From: Sulfurovum sp.
GTDB lineage: Bacteria; Campylobacterota; Campylobacteria; Campylobacterales; Sulfurovaceae
Assembly: GCA_020721815.1 (NCBI GenBank)
Contig: DYMA01000008.1
Span: 1-32,347 of the forward strand
Direction: 5' to 3'
Length of the DNA stretch: 32,347 bases
Shown piece after piece: positions 22,303 through 31,270 of the stretch; the stretch's first letter is position 1, and each line of letters begins with the position of its first letter. The translations under genes were made by a program, and so were the position numbers. The notes under the pieces are model-generated. The model searched no databases. It was not told the origin of the DNA and was given only the letters and a program-made list of their open reading frames with translations.

Positions 22303-23213
22303 CCTCCAAAAAGCCTCTCAATAAGTATCAAATCAAAATAAGACAACGCTACAAAGAGGAGCGTTGAGACCAATACCGTGGCGGTGACATCGTAGGGTTT
22401 GCAGTGGTAGAGTGCTGCCATATTGACATTATTGACCGCCAAAGGGACGATAAGTGAGACAATGAGTATAGCACTTAGATGCGCAGGAAAAGTGGTGAAA
22501 CTCACAATCGCAACGCCCAAAAGGGGCAAAAGGACAAGCTTGACCAAACTGACACTAAGCGTTAGGCGAAAGTTTTGGCTTTTGATGGGAGTTTTGGCAA
22601 GATAGATTCCAAAGATAATAAGTTGCAAAACAATCGTAGCATAGGCCGCCATTTGCAAAATAAGCTCAATTTGAGGATGAATCCCCCATCCGCTGTAGTT
22701 GTAAGCAAGTGCAACCATGGCACTCCACAAAATAGGAATTTTCACCATCTCCATCAAGGATTGTTGGATACCGTTGCGACTTTTGGCATAAAAATAGATA
22801 CCCACCGTGTAGATAAAAAAGATATTGGCGATATTGATAATGCTCATATACGCCACACTCTCCTCGCCAAAAAGTGCGATACCCAAAGGAATACCCAAAT
22901 TGCCCGTATTGCCAATAAGCGATGAAGCGATAAAAATAGAACGATCGTGGGTATCGGCAAAGATAAAGGGTGCTGCGATGATTAAAACAATAAGCATCGC
23001 CGTAATGATAACAAAATATAAAAAAGGGGTATAGAGAAGCGTAAAATCAATAGGGCTTCGTGTCAATCCCCAAAATACAAAAAAAGGTTGCAAGAAGTAG
23101 AGCGAAATAAGCATAAAACTCTTATCATCAAGACGATCATCAAATACTTTTTTGGCAACAAAACCTATCACAATAAAAACATAGATAGAGGCTACCGCCA
23201 AAAGAGCGTTCAA
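22299..23213 (-). CDS. AEC-family (auxin efflux carrier/malate permease-like) transporter
   Basis: 304 residues, about ten hydrophobic helices arranged as two five-helix repeats. Family features are the IASSLIGNTGNLGIPLGIALFG segment, with the asparagine and glycine crossover motif, and its counterpart VPLAVNNVNMAALY. Members export or take up organic acids such as malate; no substrate can be read from sequence. It follows the histidine kinase stop by 2 bases, so it belongs to the two-component operon and may be its signal-linked transporter. Confidence 0.88.
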   Translation of the reverse strand: MNALLAVASIYVFIVIGFVAKKVFDDRLDDKSFMLISLYFLQPFFVFWGLTRSPIDFTLLYTPFLYFVIITAMLIVLIIAAPFIFADTHDRSIFIASSLIGNTGNLGIPLGIALFGEESVAYMSIINIANIFFIYTVGIYFYAKSRNGIQQSLMEMVKIPILWSAMVALAYNYSGWGIHPQIELILQMAAYATIVLQLIIFGIYLAKTPIKSQNFRLTLSVSLVKLVLLPLLGVAIVSFTTFPAHLSAILIVSLIVPLAVNNVNMAALYHCKPYDVTATVLVSTLLFVALSYFDLILIERLFGG

Positions 23214-23215
23214 GA

Positions 23216-24520
23216 CTACTCCTTTTCTTGAACATTGGTAAGTATCACACGAGCCACGGCACCTACGCTATCTTCTCTATTTTTAATCTCCAACCTCGCC
23301 CCCAAAGCATCGGCGGCACTTTTTGCCAAAAAGAGTCCCAATCCTGTGCCTTTGGATTTGTCACTGCGTACAAAAGGGGCAAAAATATCAATCGCTTCAT
23401 TAATCCCCTCCCCCTCATCCAAAACTTCGATGATAAATTGCTCCTCATTGGCGTAGCTTTTGAGTACCACCGCCCTACCCTCTGGCGTAAAACGCAAAGC
23501 ATTTTGGACAAAGTTTTGCAAAATTTGTGTCAATAAAAGCGGTTGGATTTTCATAAAATAGTGACGTGGAGTGAGATTGTACTCAAACTTTTTATCTTTT
23601 GAAGCGGCATAAAATTTGAAATCGTTGCACTTTTTATGCAAATACTCAATCACATCAAGGGTTTGAGGTATCTCAAATTGAGCTCCCTCCGCACGTCCAA
23701 ACTCCAAAATGGAACTGACGATTTTGTTGAGTTCATCAATAGAGAGGATGTTTTGTTCTACTGCCTCTTTGAGTTTTTGCGGTGTAATATCTTTTTTCAT
23801 AAGCGTGACTTGATTTTTGGTCTTCATCACCGCCAACGGCGTTTTGAGTTCATGGGCACTGCCAATAAAAAGCTCTTTTTTGTAACGCAAAAAGTTTTCG
23901 ATACGCTTAAGCAATCCATTGAGCGACTCCCCCAATCGCTTAAACTCAATAGGCAAATGGGCCACATCAATCGATTTTATCATGTTTTCATTCATCTGTG
24001 AAAGGCTCTCGTTGAGCTTCTCAATGGGTGCAATAAGCATTTTGGAAAGAATAATAGCGTAAAGAGCGATAAAAAAGATAATCAAAATATTGCTAATAAC
24101 CATTGATTTGTAGATGGAGTATTGCATTTGCTTTTGGGCTGTTACATCTTTTTTGATGCTGATATAGTGGCTCGTCTCCTTATCGTGAGGGATAAGCAGC
24201 TCATAATAGTAACGATCCTTTTCGCTGTATCGATTGAGGCGTTTGTGGTGATTTTTGATATTGCCTACTACTTGCACGATACGAACATCAATCTCAAGGG
24301 TTTTTTGCATGATGTCGTGTTGGAGTTCAATATCTTGAGGGATATTGTTGTAGGTGGCCAAAATATAGTGAGCGTTTTGAGAGAGTGATTTTTCAATAGC
24401 CTTATCAACACTGTAGCTGATATGATTGTAGAGTATAAACGAAAAAACTATCGTCAAACTCACCATTGAAAAGGAGAGTTTGACAAGAAAGGTTTTTCTT
24501 ATGCTTTTTTGGGAAAGCAA
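23216..24520 (-). CDS. sensor histidine kinase
   Basis: 434 residues. Membrane helices at about 15-32 and 141-159 flank a periplasmic sensor of about 105 residues. A HAMP-like linker, the H-box SAHELKTPLA (His223), the N-box FVQNALRFTPEG, the G1 DEGEGI and the G2 KGTGLGLFLAKS follow. This is an inner-membrane kinase that would phosphorylate the upstream response regulator. The start is TTG 24520, with AAGAGG upstream; it overlaps the regulator gene by 22 bases, pointing to coupled translation. The sensed signal is unknown; the AEC transporter downstream hints at organic acids. Confidence 0.93.
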   Translation of the reverse strand: MLSQKSIRKTFLVKLSFSMVSLTIVFSFILYNHISYSVDKAIEKSLSQNAHYILATYNNIPQDIELQHDIMQKTLEIDVRIVQVVGNIKNHHKRLNRYSEKDRYYYELLIPHDKETSHYISIKKDVTAQKQMQYSIYKSMVISNILIIFFIALYAIILSKMLIAPIEKLNESLSQMNENMIKSIDVAHLPIEFKRLGESLNGLLKRIENFLRYKKELFIGSAHELKTPLAVMKTKNQVTLMKKDITPQKLKEAVEQNILSIDELNKIVSSILEFGRAEGAQFEIPQTLDVIEYLHKKCNDFKFYAASKDKKFEYNLTPRHYFMKIQPLLLTQILQNFVQNALRFTPEGRAVVLKSYANEEQFIIEVLDEGEGINEAIDIFAPFVRSDKSKGTGLGLFLAKSAADALGARLEIKNREDSVGAVARVILTNVQEKE

Positions 24521-25170
24521 AAGCGGTAACCTCTTCGACGAACGGTTTCAATCGTCGTGATATTGAGGGGTTTATCCATTTTTTGTCGGATTTGGTTGAT
24601 GGCGACTTCGATAACATTGGGCGTAACCAATTCGGGTTCTTCCCAAATGGCATCAAGGAGTTGCTCTTTGGATACGATTTGATCTTTGTGCATGGCTAAG
24701 TGAGTGAGTACTTCAAAAGGTTTGCCTTTGAGTTCAATCTCTTTCTTGTTGTAGATGATTTTTTCCTCTTCGGGATTGATAATCAAATTTTCGATTTCGA
24801 TGATATTGCTACCGCCAAATCGCAGTTTTGCTTCGATACGCACCAACAAAATCTCAAAATCAAAAGGTTTTTTGATATAATCATCGGCTCCGCCTCTAAG
24901 AGCTTCAATTTCGCTCTCTTTATCATCACGAGCCGAAAGAACAATAATAGAGGTTTTAGGCGTATGCGACTTAATCTCTTCAATCAAATCAATCCCACTT
25001 CCATCGGGCAACATCCAATCCAATAAGACCAAATCGTAATTTCTAATCCCCAAATAGTATCGTCCATCGGCTAAATTTTCAGCCACATCGTTTTGATAAT
25101 CAAACTCTTTGAGTCCATCGGATAGGGTTTTACTTAAAGATACTTCATCTTCAATAATTAATATTCTCAT
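24499..25170 (-). CDS. OmpR/PhoB-family response regulator
   Basis: 223 residues. The receiver domain has the acidic pair Glu7-Asp8, the phosphoacceptor Asp51 (VLLDWMLPDGSG), Thr/Ser at the SIIVLSARDD strand and Lys101 in IKKPFDF. The winged-helix effector (FEVLTHLAMH, NVIEVAINQIRQK, TIETVRRRGYRF) binds DNA. It is the first gene of the regulator-kinase-AEC operon. Its targets are not visible in the window. Confidence 0.95.
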   Translation of the reverse strand: MRILIIEDEVSLSKTLSDGLKEFDYQNDVAENLADGRYYLGIRNYDLVLLDWMLPDGSGIDLIEEIKSHTPKTSIIVLSARDDKESEIEALRGGADDYIKKPFDFEILLVRIEAKLRFGGSNIIEIENLIINPEEEKIIYNKKEIELKGKPFEVLTHLAMHKDQIVSKEQLLDAIWEEPELVTPNVIEVAINQIRQKMDKPLNITTIETVRRRGYRFCFPKKA

Positions 25171-25205
25171 TTTATAATACCAACCTATTTAAGTTTTTTT
25201 TTATA

Positions 25206-25211
25206 ATTATA
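25206..25211 (-). promoter_or_regulatory. -10 promoter element of the regulator-kinase operon
   Basis: On the minus strand ATGGTATAATTAT contains TATAAT with extended-type TGG upstream, 35 bases before the response regulator ATG. A long A/T tract lies at the -35 side. Confidence 0.55.
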
Positions 25212-25241
25212 CCATAAAAATTGCTTTTTTTTAAAAAAAAA

Positions 25242-25571
25242 TTAAAATTTCACATATTTTGAAAGCGAAACGATACAATGCTCCAAAATATCGGGTTTTT
25301 GCATCTCAATGCTAAGGCTTTTGAGGAGTTTGGAGTATCGATGAGTGAGCAAAATCTCAATAGCCTCTATCGCCTCTTCGAGAAGTTTGAAGCGTTGCTT
25401 TATCACCAACTCCTCTATCTCTTGTGCAACTTTAGCGTAATCAATAAAGACTCCCTCGCTATATTCATACTCCATTGCAACATCAACCACAACCCTTTGA
25501 GGCGTATGGCGCTCATGTTCCAAAATGCCTATAATCGCCTCAAAGGTGAGTTGCTTAATACGAATCGTCAT
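25242..25571 (-). CDS. folB: dihydroneopterin aldolase
   Basis: 109 residues from ATG 25571 (the track start at 25649 lies inside plsY). It begins MTIRIKQLTFEAIIGILEHERHTPQRVVVDV, the start typical of FolB, with the catalytic glutamate region in the IGILEHER stretch, and ends with an EMQKPDIL-type strand. It splits dihydroneopterin to glycolaldehyde and hydroxymethyl-dihydropterin in folate synthesis. AAAAGG lies just upstream, and the ATG overlaps the plsY TGA (ATGA). It is the last gene of the min-plsY-folB run. Confidence 0.85.
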   Translation of the reverse strand: MTIRIKQLTFEAIIGILEHERHTPQRVVVDVAMEYEYSEGVFIDYAKVAQEIEELVIKQRFKLLEEAIEAIEILLTHRYSKLLKSLSIEMQKPDILEHCIVSLSKYVKF

Positions 25572-26185
25572 ATCGCCTTTTCTTCTTTGTTGAAGAGCCG
25601 TACAAGATTGGGGATGTGCTTGTAAAAGACAATAATGGCTATTATCCACACAGGCGAATGCGAACCAATCCCCTCTACCTCAGGATAGACAACATAACTT
25701 GCCATAACAAAACCTGCCAAACCAATCAAGGAGGAGAGTGAAGATATTTTGAGTACCTTTGCACCAAATGCCCAAAAAGCAATCGCCACAAGTGAAGCAA
25801 ACGGCATCATGAGAGTGAGTACTCCAATAGCCGTCGCAACCCCTTTGCCCCCTTCAAAAGCCAAAAAAACCGAAAAACAATGCCCTACAACTGCCAATAC
25901 CGCTATCGACCAAAGCGTATCTTCGCTCACACCAAAAGCCATAGCCACAAGCATGACAACTACCCCTTTGATAGCGTCCAAAAAGAGCGTAATAGCTCCT
26001 AGTTTTTTTGCCAAAACGGGGTCTTTTTGTTTGACGACACGCAACACATTGGTAGCACCAATATTGCCGCTTCCCTCTTTTTTGATATCCACTTGCGCAA
26101 ATTTCATAGCCAAAAGATAGCCAAAAGGAATACTAGCCACAAGATAGACGGCGATATAAAACGCAATATTAATATTAAAATCCAT
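25568..26185 (-). CDS. plsY: acyl-phosphate:glycerol-3-phosphate acyltransferase
   Basis: 205 residues, five to seven membrane helices. The three PlsY motifs are present: ASIPFGYLLAM and GSGNIGATNVLR (motif 1), the DAIKG segment, and HCFSVFLAFEGGKGVAT (motifs 2-3). It transfers an acyl group from acyl-phosphate to glycerol 3-phosphate, the first step of membrane phospholipid synthesis, upstream of CDP-diacylglycerol used by PssA. It starts 2 bases after the minE stop and overlaps folB by 4 bases. Confidence 0.95.
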   Translation of the reverse strand: MDFNINIAFYIAVYLVASIPFGYLLAMKFAQVDIKKEGSGNIGATNVLRVVKQKDPVLAKKLGAITLFLDAIKGVVVMLVAMAFGVSEDTLWSIAVLAVVGHCFSVFLAFEGGKGVATAIGVLTLMMPFASLVAIAFWAFGAKVLKISSLSSLIGLAGFVMASYVVYPEVEGIGSHSPVWIIAIIVFYKHIPNLVRLFNKEEKAI

Positions 26186-26187
26186 CG

Positions 26188-26421
26188 TTATTTCTCTTTT
26201 ACTTGTACATCAATTGAAAGCGCTTCAAACTCACCGTGGCACTCTTTTTTGATATCAATATCTTGTACTTCAATATATTTTCTCACAACATCAATTATAT
26301 CTTTTTTTAAATCTTCCATGAAAGGATAATTATCATTTTGCTTATCGGTCATAATGGCGATACGCAAACGATCTTTTGCAACTGCGGCACTTTTTCGCTT
26401 TTTGTTCCAAGGAAAATTCAT
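26188..26421 (-). CDS. minE: cell division topological specificity factor MinE
   Basis: 77 residues from ATG 26421 (the longer track ORF enters minD). It begins MNFPWNKKRKSAAVAKDRLRI, an amphipathic membrane-targeting helix followed by the MinD-contact strand (DRLRIAIMTDKQ). The C-terminal half (LKKDIIDVVRKYIEVQDIDI) is the dimerisation topological domain. It stimulates MinD ATPase to keep the division site at midcell. The start overlaps the minD stop by ATGA. Confidence 0.93.
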   Translation of the reverse strand: MNFPWNKKRKSAAVAKDRLRIAIMTDKQNDNYPFMEDLKKDIIDVVRKYIEVQDIDIKKECHGEFEALSIDVQVKEK

Positions 26422-27230
26422 GAAAACAATCCTTTGAGTTTGCCTACTAATCCCTTGTTGTTTACAGTAGGCTCTTGAATAGGAATATTGTCTCCACAAA
26501 GCCTTGCTGCAATTCTTTTGTAGGCTGCCCCCGCTACCGATTTGGGGTCAAGGATGATAGGTGTGCCTTGATTGGAAGCCTCAATAACCCCTTTGTCTTC
26601 GGCAACTTTTCCCAAAAGCTTAATATTAAGAATCTCTAAAATATCTTCACTGCTAAGCATATCACCGCTTTGTACCATCTCGGGGATAATTCGGTTGATA
26701 ATAAGATACTTATCGACCTCTTCACCATCTTTGACTTTTTGTGATTTGGAATCAAGTATCCCAATAGCACGGTCGGAATCACGAATCGAAGAGACCTCTG
26801 GATTGACAATAACAATCGCACTATCAGCAAACTCAATGGTGTGTTCATAACCGCTCTCAATGCCCGCTGGAGCATCCAAAATCACATATTCAAACTGAGT
26901 ACTAAGCTCATCGACTAGTTTTTTAATCTTTGAAGAGACAAGAACGCTTTTGTCTTTGGTTTGTGAAGCGGCCAAAAAATAGAGGTTTTCATTTGATTTA
27001 CTTTTAATCAACGCTTGATTGAGTGAGGCTTCGCCATCCATTACCTGTACCAAGTCGTAAACCACACGATTTTCTAGCCCCAATATCATATCAAGATTTC
27101 GCTGACCTATATCAAAATCCACAACCACGCATTTACGTCCATACATTGCAATGCCCAATCCGATATTAGCCGTAGCTGTTGTTTTACCAACACCACCCTT
27201 TCCACTAATAACTGCAATAATCATACCCAA
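26418..27230 (-). CDS. minD: septum site-determining ATPase MinD
   Basis: 270 residues. The deviant Walker A KGGVGKTT (residues 11-18), switch I VVDFDIGQRNLD and Walker B-like VILDAPAGIE define a ParA/MinD ATPase. The last residues (NNKGLVGKLKGLFS) form the amphipathic membrane-targeting helix. With MinC and MinE it blocks Z-ring formation away from midcell. It overlaps minC by 10 bases and minE by 4. Confidence 0.96.
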   Translation of the reverse strand: MGMIIAVISGKGGVGKTTATANIGLGIAMYGRKCVVVDFDIGQRNLDMILGLENRVVYDLVQVMDGEASLNQALIKSKSNENLYFLAASQTKDKSVLVSSKIKKLVDELSTQFEYVILDAPAGIESGYEHTIEFADSAIVIVNPEVSSIRDSDRAIGILDSKSQKVKDGEEVDKYLIINRIIPEMVQSGDMLSSEDILEILNIKLLGKVAEDKGVIEASNQGTPIILDPKSVAGAAYKRIAARLCGDNIPIQEPTVNNKGLVGKLKGLFS

Positions 27231-27796
27231 GTTAGCTCCTTTTTTGAGATTGCTTTAATAATGATTTCATTATCCACAAACTCTATCATATTTAATCTAT
27301 TTTCCAATAATGTATTGTCTATCTTGACTCCGTGAAAGAGTATATTGGACTTTTGTGTATCACCCACGAGAATAAAATCTCCCGTTGAGCTTATATCACC
27401 ATTAACAACATTAAGTGCTATTACATTGCCTTTTGCTACAACTTTTGCACCGCTGTTGATACGCTCTGCTATTACAATGTCCCCCTCGTGTTCTACATAT
27501 TGACCGCTTCGCAAAGGCTCTGAAATAACTTTGCAACTCTCTTTGCACTTTTGCTCCTCATAGTGAGGCATTACAAAATTATCTTTGATTTTTTTTGCTT
27601 TGGGAAAATCAAAATTGTTAATATATTTTAGTGATTTTTTTTCAAGATACTGTTGTACCCTTTGAGGAATATCACCCTGAAGACAAAGCAGGTGATGTTT
27701 AAAAAGTTCATAATTGGCATCTATAAACGCCAAAAACTTATCTTCATCTTCAATCGTTGTCTCAAAGACCTTAATTGAATATTGATTGCTCTTCAA
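27221..27796 (-). CDS. minC: septum site-determining protein MinC
   Basis: 191 residues if it starts at TTG 27796, six bases after GGAG; the track uses GTG 27808, which lacks a ribosome site. The C-terminal domain is the MinC beta-helix, LRSGQYVEHEGDIVIAERIN then ALNVVNGDISSTGDFILVGD, containing the RSGQ motif that binds MinD. The N-terminal FtsZ-inhibiting part is less conserved and divergent, as in other Campylobacterota. It heads the minC-minD-minE-plsY-folB run. Confidence 0.88.
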   Translation of the reverse strand: MKSNQYSIKVFETTIEDEDKFLAFIDANYELFKHHLLCLQGDIPQRVQQYLEKKSLKYINNFDFPKAKKIKDNFVMPHYEEQKCKESCKVISEPLRSGQYVEHEGDIVIAERINSGAKVVAKGNVIALNVVNGDISSTGDFILVGDTQKSNILFHGVKIDNTLLENRLNMIEFVDNEIIIKAISKKELTWV

Positions 27797-27815
27797 TAGA
27801 CTCTCCACACCATAA

Positions 27816-27846
27816 TTTAAACAATTTTATCTTATTTTTGTTTAAA
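27816..27846 (-). promoter_or_regulatory. 9-bp inverted repeat upstream of minC
   Basis: TTTAAACAA and TTGTTTAAA are a perfect 9-bp inverted repeat with a 13-base AT-rich centre containing GATAAAAT on the minus strand, a possible -10. It ends about 20 bases before the preferred minC start. It could be an operator or a promoter-proximal stem. Confidence 0.4.
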
Positions 27847-27871
27847 ATAGGTATAAAGAGGCAATAATAGG

Positions 27872-28132
27872 CTATTTTGTGCTGTTTGAGTCTGATTTAT
27901 ACTCTTTAATCACTTTCAATAGTCCTTCACCTATACCTTTGACATTGGTGACATCATCAATCTTTGTAAATTCATTTTTCTTTCGGTACTCAATAATAGC
28001 CTCTGCTTTGGACTCACCGATTCCTTTGATCTTCATCAGCTCCTCTTTGGAGGCACTGTTAAGCTCACTTACACTCATCCCATACGCAAGTGAGACCGAT
28101 AGCAAAAACGCAGACAACAAAGTTCTTAACAT
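27872..28132 (-). CDS. ComEA-like helix-hairpin-helix DNA-binding protein
   Basis: 86 residues. A signal peptide (MLRTLLSAFLLSVSLAYG) is followed by two helix-hairpin-helix motifs, ELNSASKEELMKIKGIGESK and DDVTNVKGIGEGLLKVIKEY, the arrangement of ComEA proteins. Periplasmic ComEA binds incoming double-stranded DNA during transformation. It is shorter than Bacillus ComEA because it has no N-terminal membrane anchor and dimerisation domain, as is normal in Gram-negative bacteria. The ATG has AAAAAGG upstream. It stands alone between nuoN and minC. Confidence 0.86.
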   Translation of the reverse strand: MLRTLLSAFLLSVSLAYGMSVSELNSASKEELMKIKGIGESKAEAIIEYRKKNEFTKIDDVTNVKGIGEGLLKVIKEYKSDSNSTK

Positions 28133-28240
28133 AAAAATCCTTTTTAATAAAATATAATAATTTTAACAAAAAAATACTTATATGAACTTATAAAATTGTA
28201 AAATTGTATTAAAAATATTTATTAATAATTTGTTAAGCTA

Positions 28241-28258
28241 AGTGGATTAATATCCACT
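28241..28258 (-). terminator. hairpin overlapping the nuoN stop
   Basis: AGTGGAT and ATCCACT form a perfect 7-bp stem with a TAAT loop that includes the nuoN TAA. The following minus-strand sequence is AT-rich but has no long T run. Possible terminator of the nuo operon. Confidence 0.42.
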
Positions 28259-29737
28259 AGCTCCAACCATATAGGAGATGTAATTAATAAGCGGTTGAAC
28301 GTAGAAAATAGAGGTTACTGTGACAACTACGGCTATACCAATAATGGTCATTAATGGCTTTGCAAGGTTGTAGTAAATCGTTCCATCGTTACTAGCCGGG
28401 TCTTTTAAGAACATATAGACTATAAGCTTAAGGTAATAATAGGCCGATATAGCGGAGTTGATACCCATTACGATAGCCAACCACACATACCCCGCATCAA
28501 CGGCTGCACCCATAATGAAGATTTTGCCCCAAAAAACCGAAAAGGGAGGTACACCTGCCAACGAGAGCATAAAAAGTGCCATCACTACCGCACCCATGGG
28601 CATAACGTGAATAAGTCCTGCAAACTTCTCATAGGGGTGGTCAAATCTATCATGGTAGGTATTGTTTTTGTGTCGGCTTATCCAAAGCATCGCAAAAGCA
28701 CCCAAATTGGTAAAGAGGAACATCGTATAATAGAGGAATATACCTGTGTTTCCTTTAGTAGTATCAAGTGCAATAGCAGCCATTACAAAACCTGCGTGCG
28801 AAATGGAGCTATACGCCAACATTCTTTTCACATCGCCTTGAACCAAAGCCATAATGTTTGCCAACGTCATAGTAAGAACCGAAAGCACCAAAATAGCGTC
28901 ACGAATCGCTTCAATACCAATATCAATATACATACCAAAAATTCTCATAGCCACTACCAATGCGGCAAGTTTAGGAATAATGGACATATACCCCGCTAGT
29001 GGTGCGGAAGCACCCTCATAGGCATCAGGTCCCCATGTATGAAAAGGAAAGAGTGACATCTTAAAGGCAAAAGCAACCAACAACAATGTACCACCGCCAA
29101 TCAATGCAATCATCAATCCTGCTTCATCCATACGTGATTGCATCACTTCGGCAATCTTATAAAGCTCAACCGATCCCGTCGTAGCATAAACCGTAGCCGC
29201 ACCCATCGCAAAAAAGCCTGCAGCCATTGCACCCATCGTAAAGTACTTCACGGCCGCCTCGTACGAATTGGGGCGATTGTGCATAGCAATGAGCGTATAG
29301 AGTGCCAAAGAGGCAGTCTCAAGTCCTACAAAAATCAAAATAAGATTATCACTCGAAACCATAAATTGATACCCTGCAATCATAAAGAGAAAGAGAGCAA
29401 AATATTCGGGATAGGAGTACTCATGAAAACGCTTGGATGTAAGTGCCAAAGGAATAAAGAGCATCGAACCTAATAAAATAAGAGCTTGTGAGATAATTGA
29501 AATACCATCAATAAGCATCAAATTAAAAAAACCTCGCTGATTGACGCTCAACCCCAAAACAGCACCCAAATCAACCAATAACACAAGAAGAGTAAGCATC
29601 ACATAGAGTGATTTGTGCAATCCATCTTTAAACAAATCTATAATCAATATAGCCAACGCACCACCAATGGCTACAAGCATTGGCGTTAGCGTCGCTAATT
29701 TTAGATCTTCCAAACTTACACTAATAGCTTCTAACAT
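28247..29737 (-). CDS. nuoN: NADH-quinone oxidoreductase subunit N
   Basis: 496 residues, about 14 membrane helices; one of the three antiporter-like proton-pumping subunits of complex I. Key features are LETASLALYTLIAMHNRP with the glutamate of TM5, the central lysine helix (KMSLFPFHTWGPDAYEGASAPL) and the KRMLAYSSISHAGFVM segment. The ATG overlaps the nuoM stop by one base (TAATG). It is the last nuo gene, followed by a stem-loop. Confidence 0.96.
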   Translation of the reverse strand: MLEAISVSLEDLKLATLTPMLVAIGGALAILIIDLFKDGLHKSLYVMLTLLVLLVDLGAVLGLSVNQRGFFNLMLIDGISIISQALILLGSMLFIPLALTSKRFHEYSYPEYFALFLFMIAGYQFMVSSDNLILIFVGLETASLALYTLIAMHNRPNSYEAAVKYFTMGAMAAGFFAMGAATVYATTGSVELYKIAEVMQSRMDEAGLMIALIGGGTLLLVAFAFKMSLFPFHTWGPDAYEGASAPLAGYMSIIPKLAALVVAMRIFGMYIDIGIEAIRDAILVLSVLTMTLANIMALVQGDVKRMLAYSSISHAGFVMAAIALDTTKGNTGIFLYYTMFLFTNLGAFAMLWISRHKNNTYHDRFDHPYEKFAGLIHVMPMGAVVMALFMLSLAGVPPFSVFWGKIFIMGAAVDAGYVWLAIVMGINSAISAYYYLKLIVYMFLKDPASNDGTIYYNLAKPLMTIIGIAVVVTVTSIFYVQPLINYISYMVGASGY

Positions 29738-31260
29738 TATTTATCCTCCCCAGTGTTTGTGCTAATAATTATATCCTTAGCCTCTTGCGTTTGCGCTTTT
29801 TTCTCCATAAAAGATACCAAAGCTTTGACACTGTTATCAATAGGTTCCAATACTGGCTTTGGATAGATACCCAACCAAATGACAATCGCTACCAATGGCA
29901 CCAATGAAATAATCTCTTTGCTGTTTAAATCTTTGAGTTTTTTATTCTCTTCGTGTGTAACACGACCAAAAAAAGTTCGCTTATAGATACTTAGCATATA
30001 TACCGAACCGATAATAATCGTCAAACCTGCAACAATTGTCATCATAGGTGAAACTTTGTAAAAGCCCAAAAGTACTAGAAACTCTCCAACAAATCCAATC
30101 GTAAGGGGAAGTCCTACCGATGCCATAAGCATAATACCAAAGATGGTAGCATACTTTGGCATAACAGCGGCCAATCCACCAAATTTGTCAAGCTCTTTGG
30201 TGTGCGTTCTGTCGTAAATAACACCGACAAGCATGAACAGTGCACCCGAAACGATACCGTGCGAGAGCATCAAAAAGATAGAACCACTGATACCCTCGGC
30301 ATTCATTGCAAATACACCCAGCATAATAATACCCATGTGCGAAACCGATGAATAGGCGATCACTTGCTTAATATCTTTTTGAGCGTAAGCTACCATTGCG
30401 GTATAGACCACCATAATAAGCGACAAAATAGCTATTGGCGTAATCATCATTACTGAAGCATCGGGGAATATAGGCAATGAAAAACGTACAAATCCGTACG
30501 TCCCCATCTTAAGAAGTACCGCTGCAAGGATAACCGAACCAATCGTTGGAGCTTGTCCGTGAGCGTAAGGCAACCATGTATGAAACGGAAACATAGGAAC
30601 TTTAATCGCAAATCCAAAGAAGAATGCGATAAAGAGCCACACTTGATACTCCATTGGAAGCACCAACGCATACCAATCGGTAATAGCAAAACTCCATGTA
30701 CCCGTCACATCGTGATAGAGATACGCCAAGAAGAGCATACCTACAAGCATAATAAGTGAACCAAAAAAGGTGTAGAGAAAAAACTTAACCGCTGCATAGA
30801 CTCTTCGAGGTCCTCCCCAAGCTCCAATAATATAGAGCATTGGCACCAATGAGAGTTCCCAGAAAACATAAAAGACAATCGCATCAAGTGCCACAAAGAC
30901 ACCTACCATTGTCATTTCAAGAAAGAGCAGAGAGATAATCATGTTTTTAACATCTTTCTCAATGCTCATGCTAATCATCCCTACCAATGTCATTAAGGCA
31001 GCCAAAATGACAATGAAAAGAGAAATTCCATCCACTCCCAAATAGTAGCTAATCCCAAAATCAGGCACAAGAGGCAACATCTCTACAAACTGCATACCCC
31101 CATTAGAGCCATCAAAGCTCATCCATAACCACAGTGCTATAAAGAGTTCAATAGTGGCAACGGCTATACCGTAAGCCCTTGCACTCCCTTTATCGACGAC
31201 AAAACCAAGCAATCCAGCAAATGCTGGAAAAAATACCAAAATAGTTAAAATATGATCCAT
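29737..31260 (-). CDS. nuoM: NADH-quinone oxidoreductase subunit M
   Basis: 507 residues, about 14 membrane helices. The NuoM signatures are visible: FWELSLVPMLYIIGAWGG with the key glutamate, KVPMFPFHTWLPYAHGQAP with the proton-channel lysine and HTWLP loop, and KQVIAYSSVSHMGIIMLG. The C-terminal tail is polar and enters the cytoplasm. It starts 10 bases after nuoL and overlaps nuoN by one base. Confidence 0.97.
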   Translation of the reverse strand: MDHILTILVFFPAFAGLLGFVVDKGSARAYGIAVATIELFIALWLWMSFDGSNGGMQFVEMLPLVPDFGISYYLGVDGISLFIVILAALMTLVGMISMSIEKDVKNMIISLLFLEMTMVGVFVALDAIVFYVFWELSLVPMLYIIGAWGGPRRVYAAVKFFLYTFFGSLIMLVGMLFLAYLYHDVTGTWSFAITDWYALVLPMEYQVWLFIAFFFGFAIKVPMFPFHTWLPYAHGQAPTIGSVILAAVLLKMGTYGFVRFSLPIFPDASVMMITPIAILSLIMVVYTAMVAYAQKDIKQVIAYSSVSHMGIIMLGVFAMNAEGISGSIFLMLSHGIVSGALFMLVGVIYDRTHTKELDKFGGLAAVMPKYATIFGIMLMASVGLPLTIGFVGEFLVLLGFYKVSPMMTIVAGLTIIIGSVYMLSIYKRTFFGRVTHEENKKLKDLNSKEIISLVPLVAIVIWLGIYPKPVLEPIDNSVKALVSFMEKKAQTQEAKDIIISTNTGEDK

Positions 31261-31270
31261 TAAACGCTCC

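Noticed and set aside
25572-25649. 26-residue N-terminal extension of folB
   Set aside because: It lies in the plsY coding region; FolB homology starts at MTIRIKQLTF, and the ATGA overlap supports ATG 25571.
26422-26499. 26-residue N-terminal extension of minE
   Set aside because: It lies within the minD 3' end; MinE homology starts at MNFPWNKKRK with an ATGA overlap.
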